Shown here: piece after piece, positions 16,734 to 25,675 of the stretch
How positions within the stretch are numbered: the stretch's first letter is position 1
How the letters are laid out: each line of letters opens with the position of its first letter
Origin: an uncultured Burkholderiaceae bacterium
GTDB lineage: Bacteria; Pseudomonadota; Gammaproteobacteria; Burkholderiales; Burkholderiaceae_B
Direction: 5' to 3'
Assembly: GCA_937888805.1 (NCBI GenBank)
Contig: CALBEY010000070.1
Coordinates: 1 to 64,000 of the forward strand
Length of the DNA: 64,000 nt
The notes under the pieces: generated by a model
What the model was told of the DNA's origin: nothing
The model's database searches: none
The model's input: only the letters and a program-made list of their open reading frames with translations
Position numbers and translations under genes: made by a program

Positions 16734-17234
16734 CTACTTAACGTAATCGGCTAGGTCGTAGACATCCAGATCAACCATCTCACCGAAGTCTTTCTGAATA
16801 ACTTTGCCTGTAGGATCCACCACATATAACTCAGGCACACCACGGCGATTGCCAATCGCTTTGTTAAGGGTGGGGGTCATCATCGCCACGTGGAAGTTCA
16901 AGCCGTGATTAAGTACATAAGGGGGCACAACGGATGCATTGCGATCCACAGACAAAGCAATGATTTCTAAAGGCTTACCTTTGGTGCGATTGGTCAGTTC
17001 GATAAGGTTTAGATTCTGTCTGTGGCAGTATGGACACCAAGTGGCCCAGACTTGAACGATTAAATATTTGCCTTTTAAACTCTCACGGGTAAGCACTTGG
17101 CCGTCAATGGTTTCTACGTTATCGATGATGAGGCTGTCACCGACGTCAATGGCTGTGGCAGCAGCGCTGAGTGCGGCGAATGTAAATAATATGAGCCATT
17201 GAGCCACTACTTTCTTTATGTTCAGTGCGGTCAT
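16734..17234 (-). CDS. TlpA-family periplasmic thioredoxin-like protein (SoxW candidate)
   Basis: This 166-residue protein has an N-terminal signal or anchor (residues 8-28) and a TlpA/AhpC-type thioredoxin fold with redox motif WATWCPYC (Cys67, Cys70). The cis-Pro region is in RRGVPELYVVD. Sox clusters often include such a protein (SoxW/SoxS) to keep SoxYZ cysteines reduced, which is the likely role here, although cytochrome c maturation is an alternative. It is on the opposite strand to the sox genes and ends 15 bases from the SoxH-like gene. No soxV/ccdA electron donor gene is visible nearby. Confidence 0.85.
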   Translation of the reverse strand: MTALNIKKVVAQWLILFTFAALSAAATAIDVGDSLIIDNVETIDGQVLTRESLKGKYLIVQVWATWCPYCHRQNLNLIELTNRTKGKPLEIIALSVDRNASVVPPYVLNHGLNFHVAMMTPTLNKAIGNRRGVPELYVVDPTGKVIQKDFGEMVDLDVYDLADYVK

Positions 17235-17260
17235 GAATGGTTTCTCTGTCAGCGAGGAGA

Positions 17261-18181
17261 TTAAACGCGAGATCGATTGGTCAAAGTAACACCGAGAATA
17301 ACAATACTGCCACCAACAATCATAGAAAGATCAATCGGCTCTGAAAGGATAAGGTAACCCAAAACCACACCAAATATGGGTGTCAGATTGGCATAGACAG
17401 CCGTTCTTGCCGGCCCAAGGGTGCGAACGCCTTGGAGAAACCAAAGCGAAGCGATGACCGTTCCAAACGTTGCAATGTATAAAATGGCTAGGATATTTTC
17501 CCATGTCAGCATCTCGGGGTGCCAGTGGGGGATGTCACTGAGCGTGGCAAAAAATAAGCCCGCTGTTCCCCAAAGTGCCGCATAAGTGGTGGCTTGTAAA
17601 GGCGTTAAGCCAACCAGTGCAAAACGCCCCAAGACCGTGTATGCAACCCAGCTAGAAACCGAGAGCATCATGAAGCCTTCGCCAGATTCAAATGAGTTGG
17701 CGAAGTAGTACAGGGTTTCTTGTACTTGACCTTGGGTAATGACAATTGAAACCCCAAAGAAAGCCAACAAAATGCCACACCAGCGCTGAAGGCTAAGTCG
17801 CTCTTTAAGGATAAGCGACACGGCCAGTGCCGTTAGGATGGGACTGAGTGAAACGATCAGTGCCACCTTGCTGGCGGGCACTTTCTCAAGGGCGGTGAAG
17901 AAGAAAAAATTAAAGCAAAACACTCCGGTCAACCCCATAGCCGCCGTCACTAGGGCTTATTTAGCGTTTAGTTTTGGTAAGGGTCCTTGGCTTTGAAGTA
18001 GTACTAAAAAAATTAAGGCGGCAATCAAAAAACGGCCACTTGCTGCGGTGAGATTTGGGATGTTTTGGGCAACGATTCGCCCGGCAATCAGCGTTGTGCC
18101 CCAGCAAAATGCAACAAACACGAGTTTGGCGTGTGCCTGCCAAATTGGTGCTTGCTTGGGCGATTTTGAGGGCGTGTCCAA
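17261..18181 (-). pseudogene. DMT (EamA) transporter split by an in-frame TAA
   Basis: Two minus-strand pieces (18181-17957 and 17950-17261) are in the same frame and together make one EamA-type drug/metabolite transporter of about 306 codons with ten membrane segments. They are parted only by a TAA at 17959-17957 after LPKLNAK, followed at once by ALVTAAMGLTGVF, the usual start of the third helix. No frameshift is needed; one base change (for example CAA or GAA to TAA) explains the break. It may be a recent pseudogene, a read-through stop, or a sequence error. A GTG right after the stop could restart translation, but the product would lack the first two helices. Confidence 0.85.
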
Positions 18182-18188
18182 AAGGGGC

Positions 18189-19139
18189 TTAGTTCACCAC
18201 GTTGATGGGTTGACTGGCTCGATAGGCCTGAATGTTCTCAGAGATGCCTGCCGCCAGCCTAGATAGCCCATCGTGTGCGGCCCAGGCCACATGTGGGGTA
18301 ATGATAAGGTTGGGGTGATCAAGCTTCAGCAGCCCTTCGTTTCCAGTTGGTGGTTCAGTCACGATTACGTCCAAGGCAGCACCGCCTAAATGACCGCTTT
18401 TGAGGCCATCAATCACGGCGTCTTCATTAATAAGTGGACCCCGTGCAGTATTAATGAGCAATGCGCCAGGCTTCATGTGGGCAATCTCGGCATGTCCAAT
18501 CATCGACTGTGTTGCAGGCGTCAGTGGGCAGTGCAGGCTAAGAATGTCAGCGCTTGCAATCACTGTCTCAAAACGGGTATAGCCATCACGCACATCCGTG
18601 CGACCTCGGTGCTCAGCGAACAGCACGCTGAGCCCCAAGGCTTGGGCCAGGCGCGCGACTTCGGCGCCGATGGCGCCTTGACCAAAAATGCCCAACACCG
18701 TTGCGCGTACATCGTAAATTGGCCGGTCATGAACACAGAAATGAGCCGATTCAGACCAACGGGTTTTGCCAATGGTTTGATAGGTCATCAGGTTGCGTCG
18801 AAGCGCAAAAATACTGCCAATGACACTTTCGGCCACACTTTGACGCGAATAGCCAGGTACATTGCTAACCATAACACCATGTTCGCGGCAGGCCTGCAAG
18901 TCAATGCAGTCGTAACCCGTTGCTGCGACACAGACGTACTTTAGGTCTGGGCAGCGTGCGAGGATGGCGGGTGTCAATCGAATCTTATTGGTAATACATA
19001 TTTCAGCACCATCAAGTGCCTTGACCACCGCTTCCGTTTCTTGAGGCGTTGCCGGCAGGTTTTGCCATTCGCTCACCCAGTCAGGCTTGGCGATGGGATA
19101 GGGCAGGGTGTCGCTGTCTAAGTAAACAATTTTTGTCAT
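18189..19139 (-). CDS. D-2-hydroxyacid dehydrogenase (NAD-dependent)
   Basis: This 316-residue D-isomer-specific 2-hydroxyacid dehydrogenase resembles glycerate/hydroxypyruvate reductases. The Rossmann motif GIFGQGAIGAEVARLA is near the middle. The catalytic Arg lies in INTARGPLIN, the Glu in VTEPPTG and the His in TPHVAWAA. The start is the ATG at 19139 (MTKIVYLD); a longer frame to 19280 would run into the divergent gene and lacks homology. It is followed seven bases later by the broken DMT transporter, suggesting that the two were one operon for import or export of a hydroxyacid or related metabolite. The substrate is unknown. Confidence 0.88.
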   Translation of the reverse strand: MTKIVYLDSDTLPYPIAKPDWVSEWQNLPATPQETEAVVKALDGAEICITNKIRLTPAILARCPDLKYVCVAATGYDCIDLQACREHGVMVSNVPGYSRQSVAESVIGSIFALRRNLMTYQTIGKTRWSESAHFCVHDRPIYDVRATVLGIFGQGAIGAEVARLAQALGLSVLFAEHRGRTDVRDGYTRFETVIASADILSLHCPLTPATQSMIGHAEIAHMKPGALLINTARGPLINEDAVIDGLKSGHLGGAALDVIVTEPPTGNEGLLKLDHPNLIITPHVAWAAHDGLSRLAAGISENIQAYRASQPINVVN

Positions 19140-19242
19140 GAGTGATTGCCTGTCATCAAAATAGGGTGTTTCTGGCGATTCATGGCGCCAAAAGAAATAA
19201 TTCATCAATAGCCTAATTAAATCACGTGGCAGGGAGCAATGA

Positions 19243-20271
19243 ATGAGCGATACAGACGAGCGGGTGGTATCTGAGATCAACGATTTATCCCATCATCCAT
19301 CCATCATGGCGGCTTACCTCTACATTTCAGGCGAAGAGCCACGCGCTTTAAGAATCGATCAGGTCGGTGCGGCTTTGTTGCGCCCAGACGCTTTGTTGTG
19401 GATTGGTTTGCACAACCCATCACCGGATATCTTGCAGGCATTTACTGAACAATTGGGACTTGGATCCGAACTGAGTTCAGATTTGACAGGGGAACATAGC
19501 CATCCCCGTTTTACCGACTATGACGAAAACTTGTTGCTGATTGCGCAATCGGTTCAAATGGGGACAGACCGACAACGTCCCCATTTCGGAACGGTTCGAT
19601 TTGTTTTGGGGCGGCGCTTTTTATTGACGGTGCGAACAGGACCCTCACCATCGCATGTGGTCATGAGAGCTCGCTTGGAAAAAATGCGACATCGGATTGA
19701 CCGTGGATGTGACCACATCTTAGTCGATCTTTTAAACGGCTTATTAGATCACTACGCCGACATTTATAAAGGTTTTGAGCACCGGGTCGATCGTACTGAA
19801 CGGGCATTAATCAAAGTTGCGATGAGCCAAGTATCTATTCAGCAGCTCTATATGTTGCGCCGCGACTTCCACCGATTCCACAATGCAATTGAACCGTTGG
19901 GAGAGATCTGTGCCCGCATAGCACGTCTAAAGCTTGAGCCAATAGGTGAGCACACGCGAGAGCACTTTTTGGCGCTGTCCCGACGCATTGAAAGCATGGA
20001 TCGATTGTTTTCGAATCTGAGTGACGATTTGTCATTCGCTTTTGAAGCAGGGATGCTGATTGAACAAGCTCGCCAAACGGACACGACTAGAAAATTGGCG
20101 GCTTGGGCTGCCATTGTTGCCATACCAACGGCGGTGGCCGGCATCTATGGTATGAACTTTGAGAACATGCCAGAACTCAAGTTTAAGTATGGGTACTATA
20201 TGGTTTTGGGCCTAATGGCGACCGCGTGCGGGACGTTGTATGCTCTATTTCGTCGGGCGAAATGGCTTTAG
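19243..20271 (+). CDS. CorA-family divalent metal transporter
   Basis: This 342-residue protein has a long cytoplasmic N-terminal domain rich in charged helices and two C-terminal membrane helices, the CorA layout. The signature YGMNFENMPE lies between the helices, at the pore entrance. The last loop matches the usual MPELKFKYGY pattern. CorA relatives conduct magnesium, cobalt or, in the ZntB branch, zinc. The YGMNFENMP form fits the magnesium/cobalt type, but ion choice cannot be settled by eye. It diverges from the hydroxyacid dehydrogenase across about 100 bases. Confidence 0.88.
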   Translation: MSDTDERVVSEINDLSHHPSIMAAYLYISGEEPRALRIDQVGAALLRPDALLWIGLHNPSPDILQAFTEQLGLGSELSSDLTGEHSHPRFTDYDENLLLIAQSVQMGTDRQRPHFGTVRFVLGRRFLLTVRTGPSPSHVVMRARLEKMRHRIDRGCDHILVDLLNGLLDHYADIYKGFEHRVDRTERALIKVAMSQVSIQQLYMLRRDFHRFHNAIEPLGEICARIARLKLEPIGEHTREHFLALSRRIESMDRLFSNLSDDLSFAFEAGMLIEQARQTDTTRKLAAWAAIVAIPTAVAGIYGMNFENMPELKFKYGYYMVLGLMATACGTLYALFRRAKWL

Positions 20272-20318
20272 TGTCGTCAAACCCGGTCAATCGCCTTTGA
20301 CATTGTCCGGAGCTTTGT

Positions 20319-20924
20319 ATGTCACCAGTGGTTCAGTCTTTTTTAAAGCAGCTTACTAGAAGTAGAAGGCGACTATTGCCAATTTTTTTGGTTCTAATGG
20401 GCGTGCTGGTCTTGGCCATGGGGGGGGCGACACAACCTCAAAGCAGTCAAACTTACGAGTTAGTGGGTAAGGTGGTGCGGGTGGCCGACGGTGACACCTT
20501 GACGCTTAGGCAAGCCACCAATGAAAGAATTCGTTTGGCAAGTATCGACAGCCCAGAAAAGTCTTCAGGCAGTGATCGACCTGGCCAGCCTTATGCCGAG
20601 GCCGCAAGAAAATTTTTAGCCGAACAAGTCGCCGGTCAAAGCGTTAAGCTTTTGTGCTTTGAGACCGATCGTTATGGCCGCCATATTTGTGATGTGCCAA
20701 TAAAGGATGGTGGCCCTCTGACCACCGTTAATCAATCGTTGGTATTGGCTGGCATGGCTTGGGCCAACCAGCAAGCGGGTGGCAAGTATCTACGCGATAA
20801 GTCCCTTTTGTTATTGCAAGCCCAAGCCAAAGCAGCCAAGCGGGGCATCTGGGCCGAACCCAACCCAACGCCACCATGGGTGTGGCGCTACGAGTGCTGG
20901 AGGAATGGCAAGTGCAACAAATAG
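20319..20924 (+). CDS. Exported thermonuclease-family (SNase-like) protein
   Basis: This 201-residue protein has a basic start and a membrane segment (residues 18-36), then a staphylococcal-nuclease OB fold. Conserved pieces are VVRVADGDTLTLR, RIRLASIDSPE with the metal/catalytic Asp-Glu region, and DRYGRHICDV with the catalytic Arg. It likely cleaves nucleic acid at the cell surface or in the periplasm. Four Cys in the C-terminal half may form disulfides. Its end overlaps the start of the ABC substrate-binding protein gene. Confidence 0.85.
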   Translation: MSPVVQSFLKQLTRSRRRLLPIFLVLMGVLVLAMGGATQPQSSQTYELVGKVVRVADGDTLTLRQATNERIRLASIDSPEKSSGSDRPGQPYAEAARKFLAEQVAGQSVKLLCFETDRYGRHICDVPIKDGGPLTTVNQSLVLAGMAWANQQAGGKYLRDKSLLLLQAQAKAAKRGIWAEPNPTPPWVWRYECWRNGKCNK

Positions 20925-23173
20925 TCACTATCCGGTCATTCCGTCGTTCAGCCGGTGTCGCTTTTGTGGTGCTGGCCAGTCTTGCACTGAGTGGTTGCCA
21001 GCCTGCGGGTGATCCCATTAACAGCCCCTATGCTGATGGCGAAGAGCATGAAAACACGCTCTTTACCGCCTTCACTCAGCGCTCACCGCGATACCTTGAC
21101 CCTGCACGATCCTATTCCTCTGATGAAACACCATACACCTACAACATATACGAGCCGTTGTACGGGTATCACTATTTAAAACGGCCTTATGAATTGATTG
21201 CCAGATCGGCCGAGACCCTTGCTCAGCCCACTTATCTTGATGCCTCAGGCAACGTTTTACCGCTCACGGCCCCGCCTGATCAAGTGCACGAAAGCGTCTA
21301 CGAAATTAAATTAAAGCCTGGTATTCGCTACCAGCCGCATCCTGCTTTCGCAAAATCAGCCGATGGGCAATACCGCTACTACCCGCTAGCGGCAAGTGCC
21401 TTGGTTGATCGCTATGCCATAACTGACTTCCCAGAGACTGGCACTCGTGAGCTCACCGCACATGATTACGTTTATGCCTTTAGGCGCTTGGCCAGTCCAA
21501 GAGTGGCCTCACCCATTTATTCCACATTGGCGCAGCACGTGGTGGGTTTTGAAGCTTTTGGCGAGCAACTCAAAGCGCAAGATGCCACGCAGCGCGAAAC
21601 TTTGGCACCCGGTGAAAACCAGTTGCCATGGCTTGACCTTCGCGCTGAAGGGTTCGAGGGTGTGCAAGCCCTAGATGATCACACCTTGCGTATTCGGGTC
21701 AACGGCAGCTACCCGCAATTTAAGTACTGGCTGGCAATGACTTTTACCGCGCCAATCCCTTGGGAGGCCGATCGCTTTTACAGCCAAGCTGGCATGATCG
21801 ATCACAATCTGTCGCTAAACACCTGGCCCGTTGGCACTGGTCCGTACATGATGGTTGAGTCTTTGCAAAATCGTCGTCACGTGTTGGCGCGTAATCCGAA
21901 TTTTCGTGGTGAGCCTTACCCATGTGAAGGCGAGCCTGGCGACCGTGCGCGTGGCCTGCTTGAGGATTGCGGCAAGATGACGCCGTTTGTGGATCGGTTG
22001 GTTTTTAATATCGAAAAAGAAAGCATTCCCCTGCAGGGCAAGTTCATGCAAGGTTATTACGACTTGCCACAGGCGAGCCGGGGTGACATCGGGGTGTCGA
22101 TGTTGGTGGCAGCGAGCGACTCTGTTCAAAGAGCCGCGCTCTATCAGGAACGCGGAATTCAGCTGCCCACGACAGTGGAGGCCTCTATTTTCTACCTCGG
22201 CTTTAACATGTTGGATCCTGTGGTTGGCCAAGGTGATACCCCTGAACAAGCCGAAAAAAATCGCAAGCTGCGGCAAGCACTCAGCATCGTTTTTAATTGG
22301 GAGGAATACATCGCTATTTTTGAGCAGGGGCAAGCGCAACCGGCATTTGGGCCGGTGCCCCCAGGCATTTTGGGTTATCAAGAGGCCCCTGAAGGGTTGA
22401 ATCGAACCATCTATGACATGGTCGATGGTAAGCCCAAGCGCAAGTCACTGGCGCAAGCCAAGATGCTCTTGGACGAGGCAGGTTATCCGAACGGGCGCCA
22501 TGCCCTGACGGGTGAACCGCTGGTGCTTTATTTTGATTCGGCTGCCGGCGCCGGTGGCTCGAGTCCGTCATTGGATTGGATGCGGCGCCAATTTGGCTTA
22601 CTTGGCATTCAACTCGATATTCGGGCGACGGATTACAACCGCTTTCAAGAAAAAATGTCGCGAGGTGTGGCCCAAATGTTTATGTGGGGCTGGATAGCCG
22701 ACTACCCGGATGCCGAAAACTTCTTGTTCTTGTTATACGGCAAACAAATCAAAGCAGGTCAAGGCGGTGAAAACGCAGCCAACTACCAAAACCCTGAGTA
22801 CGATGCTTTGTTTGTTCAAATGCGCGACTTGCCTGACGGTCCAGAAAAGGAAGCCATTATCGACCAAATGGTCAAAATCCTTCAACACGATGCCCCGTGG
22901 ATGTTTGGTTTTTACCCCAAGTCGGGCGGGGCCTATCAGCAGTGGGTCTATAACGCCAAACCCACGCAAATGGTTCGTAACACGCTTCAATACGTGCGCA
23001 TCGACCCAGCGCTTCGGGTCGAACGAATCGCCCAGTGGAATCAGCCTATTTGGTGGCCGTTGTTGCTGTTGGCTTTGGCGTTGGCTGTGTTGGTGTGGCC
23101 AGCCTGGCGAACCTTGCGTCGTCAGCAAACCCGAACCGCACTGACCCGCGCTAGTAGCGAGGAGCAACCATGA
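20912..23173 (+). CDS. Peptide/solute ABC transporter substrate-binding lipoprotein
   Basis: This 753-residue protein belongs to solute-binding family 5 (OppA/DppA type), recognised by its N-terminal lobe with QRSPRYLDPARSYSSDE, the ITVYAF-like DYVYAFRRLASP segment, and the C-terminal FMWGWIADYPDAENFLFLLYG. A lipobox (LALSGC) puts it on the outer face of the membrane. Unusually, it ends with a hydrophobic stretch (WWPLLLLALALAVLVW) and a basic tail, a likely C-terminal membrane anchor. It is also longer than the usual 500-600 residues. The GTG at 20912 follows GGAGGA; it overlaps the nuclease gene by 13 bases. First gene of a four-gene importer. Confidence 0.87.
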   Translation: MQQIVTIRSFRRSAGVAFVVLASLALSGCQPAGDPINSPYADGEEHENTLFTAFTQRSPRYLDPARSYSSDETPYTYNIYEPLYGYHYLKRPYELIARSAETLAQPTYLDASGNVLPLTAPPDQVHESVYEIKLKPGIRYQPHPAFAKSADGQYRYYPLAASALVDRYAITDFPETGTRELTAHDYVYAFRRLASPRVASPIYSTLAQHVVGFEAFGEQLKAQDATQRETLAPGENQLPWLDLRAEGFEGVQALDDHTLRIRVNGSYPQFKYWLAMTFTAPIPWEADRFYSQAGMIDHNLSLNTWPVGTGPYMMVESLQNRRHVLARNPNFRGEPYPCEGEPGDRARGLLEDCGKMTPFVDRLVFNIEKESIPLQGKFMQGYYDLPQASRGDIGVSMLVAASDSVQRAALYQERGIQLPTTVEASIFYLGFNMLDPVVGQGDTPEQAEKNRKLRQALSIVFNWEEYIAIFEQGQAQPAFGPVPPGILGYQEAPEGLNRTIYDMVDGKPKRKSLAQAKMLLDEAGYPNGRHALTGEPLVLYFDSAAGAGGSSPSLDWMRRQFGLLGIQLDIRATDYNRFQEKMSRGVAQMFMWGWIADYPDAENFLFLLYGKQIKAGQGGENAANYQNPEYDALFVQMRDLPDGPEKEAIIDQMVKILQHDAPWMFGFYPKSGGAYQQWVYNAKPTQMVRNTLQYVRIDPALRVERIAQWNQPIWWPLLLLALALAVLVWPAWRTLRRQQTRTALTRASSEEQP

Positions 23174-24147
23174 CAGCCTATGTGATTCGTCGATTGATGT
23201 ATGGCGTGTTGATCTTAATCGGTGTCAATCTGGTGACCTTCCTCTTGTTTTTTGCCGTCAATACCCCGGACGACATGGCTCGCTTGGCCATCGGTGGGCA
23301 GCGGGTTAGCGTTGATGCGATTGAAAAGTGGAAAGTTGAACGTGGCTATGACAAGCCGTTGTTCGTCAATACGTCAGCCTCTGGAACTGAACGCCTGACA
23401 GACACGATTTTTTATCAACGATCAGTGCCGCTTTTGAAATTTGATTTCGGGCAGTCTGATGATGGTCGCGATATCGGTTGGGAAATCAAAAATCGAATGG
23501 GACCTAGCTTGGCATTGGCGGTGCCGAGTTTTGCGTTGGGTATTTTGGCGAGCATTTCATTCGCGTTGTTATTGGTGTTTTTTAGAACCACTCGATTGGA
23601 TTTTTGGGGTGTGGTCTTGTGCGTTTTGATGCTCTCGATCTCGGGACTTTTTTACATCATTGCTGGGCAATGGCTGTTTGCCAAAGTTCTGCGACTGGTG
23701 CCTTACTCCGGGTTCGTCGGTGGCTGGGATATGGTCAAATTTTTGGCTTTGCCCATTGTTGTGGCCATTATTTCAAGGCTTGGCCCAGAGGCAAGGTTTT
23801 ATCGGAGCCTGTTTTTAGAAGAAATCAGCAAAGACTATGTGCGTACTGCGCGTGCCAAGGGGCTGAGTGAAAGGCTCGTGTTGTTTAAACACGTGTTGCG
23901 TAATGCGTCACTACCCATCTTGACAGGTGCTGTTTCAGCCTTGCCGTTGTTATTCATGGGCAGTTTGATCGCTGAATCTTTTTTTGGCATTCCCGGTTTG
24001 GGCAGTTACACCATCGATGCCATTAATGCACAGGACTTCTCGATTGTCAGGGCCATGGTGTTTCTTGGAGCATCGCTCTACATCGTGGGTTTGATCATGG
24101 CCGATATCTCTTACACGTTAGCCGATCCACGCGTGAGGTTCGAATAA
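23170..24147 (+). CDS. ABC transporter permease, DppB type
   Basis: This 325-residue membrane protein has about six helices and the binding-protein-dependent permease signature EISKDYVRTARAKGLSERLVLFKHVLRN near residues 218-245, where it would contact the ATPase. The start MTAYVIRRLMYGVLILIGVNLVTFLLFF is typical of OppB/DppB proteins. Its ATG overlaps the stop of the binding-protein gene by four bases, and the next permease begins one base after its stop, so the operon is tightly coupled. Confidence 0.9.
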   Translation: MTAYVIRRLMYGVLILIGVNLVTFLLFFAVNTPDDMARLAIGGQRVSVDAIEKWKVERGYDKPLFVNTSASGTERLTDTIFYQRSVPLLKFDFGQSDDGRDIGWEIKNRMGPSLALAVPSFALGILASISFALLLVFFRTTRLDFWGVVLCVLMLSISGLFYIIAGQWLFAKVLRLVPYSGFVGGWDMVKFLALPIVVAIISRLGPEARFYRSLFLEEISKDYVRTARAKGLSERLVLFKHVLRNASLPILTGAVSALPLLFMGSLIAESFFGIPGLGSYTIDAINAQDFSIVRAMVFLGASLYIVGLIMADISYTLADPRVRFE

Positions 24148-24148
24148 C

Positions 24149-25675
24149 ATGCCGAATTTCGTTTTCTTGTGGACGGATATTGCACTTTTTGCGCTGGTTG
24201 CCATTGTTGGCCTCTACGCTTGGCAGATCAGCCACTCTGAGACGGCCAAATCCACTTGGTCGCGCGTGGCGCGCAGCGGATCATCGATGAGCGCAGGTGT
24301 GGTGTTGGTGTTTTTTGTGTTGGTTGGGTTGTTAGATTCGATTCATTTTCAGCCCAGATTGCCCCCTGCACCCAATGCGCCGCCTGGCTCGGCGGTGGTC
24401 TATTCGCCCCAGGTGGTGTCATTACTCGACACACTTTTGTCTGACACCGCCTTACTACACAAAGAAAAAACTTTTTCTGCGCCCTTGGGTTGGTTGCAAT
24501 TCACCAAAGAAACCATTTTGCAAGAAGGTGGCGAGCCCGTTCGTGACTTTCCAAGATTGAAGTTTGGGGGCAGTCACTTGGATAACCCAGAAGAGCAGTG
24601 GCTCTCAGATGTGCTTTATCGGGCTGGTGTCGGTGGTGGTGTCGGTTTGTTGGCCGCGCTTGCACTGGCTGGATTGTTGATCGCTCTAATCAGTCGTGCG
24701 CGCCGAAAGAGGGCAGCCAAAGTCAGTGCTGAGGACGGACCCGAAAACCAGATGGCCCTTGGTTGGGGCCGTGTCTTTCGCGAAATTTGGTGTGGTCACA
24801 GCGAAGTGGCTTGGCGCCCAGTGATCATCACCATGCTGGTGGTTTGTCTTTTGCTCGGGGTCACATTTGGCTTGGCCAGTGGGTACCACGTGTTTGGCAC
24901 TGATCGCACGGGCAATGATGTCCTTTGGCAAGCCCTTAAAAGTATTAGAACAGCCTGGGTCATTGGTAGCTTGACGACTGTGGCGATGTTGCCACCAGCC
25001 ATTATTTTTGGTTTGACCGCGGGGTACTTTAAGGGCTGGGTTGATGACGTCATTCAATACATTTACACCACGCTCACGGCGATCCCAGGCGTGTTGTTGA
25101 TAGCGGCAGCGGTATTGATGATGCAGGTCTATATTGATACCAACCCTGAGTTGTTTCCAACGGCGGCGCAACGCGCTGACCTGCGTTTGTTTTTGTTGTG
25201 CATGATTCTTGGCTTGACAGGGTGGGCCGGACTTTGTCGATTACTGCGTGCTGAAGCGCTTAAATTACGTGAGCTTGAGTATGTTCAGGCATCACGTGCG
25301 TTTGGTATTTCGCATCTGAAAATCATTGCCCGCCATTTGCTGCCCAATGTGATGCACATCGTGCTCATTACCATTGTGTTGGAGTTCTCCGGTTTGGTTC
25401 TTTATGAGGCGGTGTTGTCTTACCTTGGGATCGGCGTAGACCCAACGATGAATTCATTTGGCACCATGATTGACAAATCGCGCTTAGAGATGTCGCGCGA
25501 CCCAATGATTTGGTGGACCTTATTGGCCGCCTTCGTGTTTATGCTAACCATGGTGCTGGCTGCCAATCTGTTTGCCGATGGTGTGCGAGACGCCTTTGAT
25601 CCGCGTAGCCGCGGTTTTAGACCAACACGTCGTAATCGGCTGCTGGCCGTGTTTAAGCGGGAGAGCAATGGATGA
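24149..25675 (+). CDS. ABC transporter permease, DppC type, enlarged
   Basis: At 508 residues this is much longer than the normal 280-340 for DppC/OppC permeases. The C-terminal 280 residues are a standard permease domain with YHVFGTDRTGNDVLWQAL and the ATPase-contact loop LRELEYVQASRAFGISHLKII. Ahead of it are extra membrane segments (near 8-25, 47-63 and 156-178) and a periplasmic stretch of roughly 90 residues between the second and third. The cytoplasmic part after them is basic, then polar. The extra domain may serve as a docking partner for the C-terminally anchored binding protein; that link is inference. Confidence 0.88.
   Translation: MPNFVFLWTDIALFALVAIVGLYAWQISHSETAKSTWSRVARSGSSMSAGVVLVFFVLVGLLDSIHFQPRLPPAPNAPPGSAVVYSPQVVSLLDTLLSDTALLHKEKTFSAPLGWLQFTKETILQEGGEPVRDFPRLKFGGSHLDNPEEQWLSDVLYRAGVGGGVGLLAALALAGLLIALISRARRKRAAKVSAEDGPENQMALGWGRVFREIWCGHSEVAWRPVIITMLVVCLLLGVTFGLASGYHVFGTDRTGNDVLWQALKSIRTAWVIGSLTTVAMLPPAIIFGLTAGYFKGWVDDVIQYIYTTLTAIPGVLLIAAAVLMMQVYIDTNPELFPTAAQRADLRLFLLCMILGLTGWAGLCRLLRAEALKLRELEYVQASRAFGISHLKIIARHLLPNVMHIVLITIVLEFSGLVLYEAVLSYLGIGVDPTMNSFGTMIDKSRLEMSRDPMIWWTLLAAFVFMLTMVLAANLFADGVRDAFDPRSRGFRPTRRNRLLAVFKRESNG

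Noticed and set aside
18390-18944. Plus-strand frame of 184 codons
   Set aside because: Lies fully antisense to the well-supported 2-hydroxyacid dehydrogenase; composition is that of a reversed coding strand.
21815-22381. Minus-strand frame of 188 codons
   Set aside because: Antisense to the ABC binding-protein gene, with no family features.
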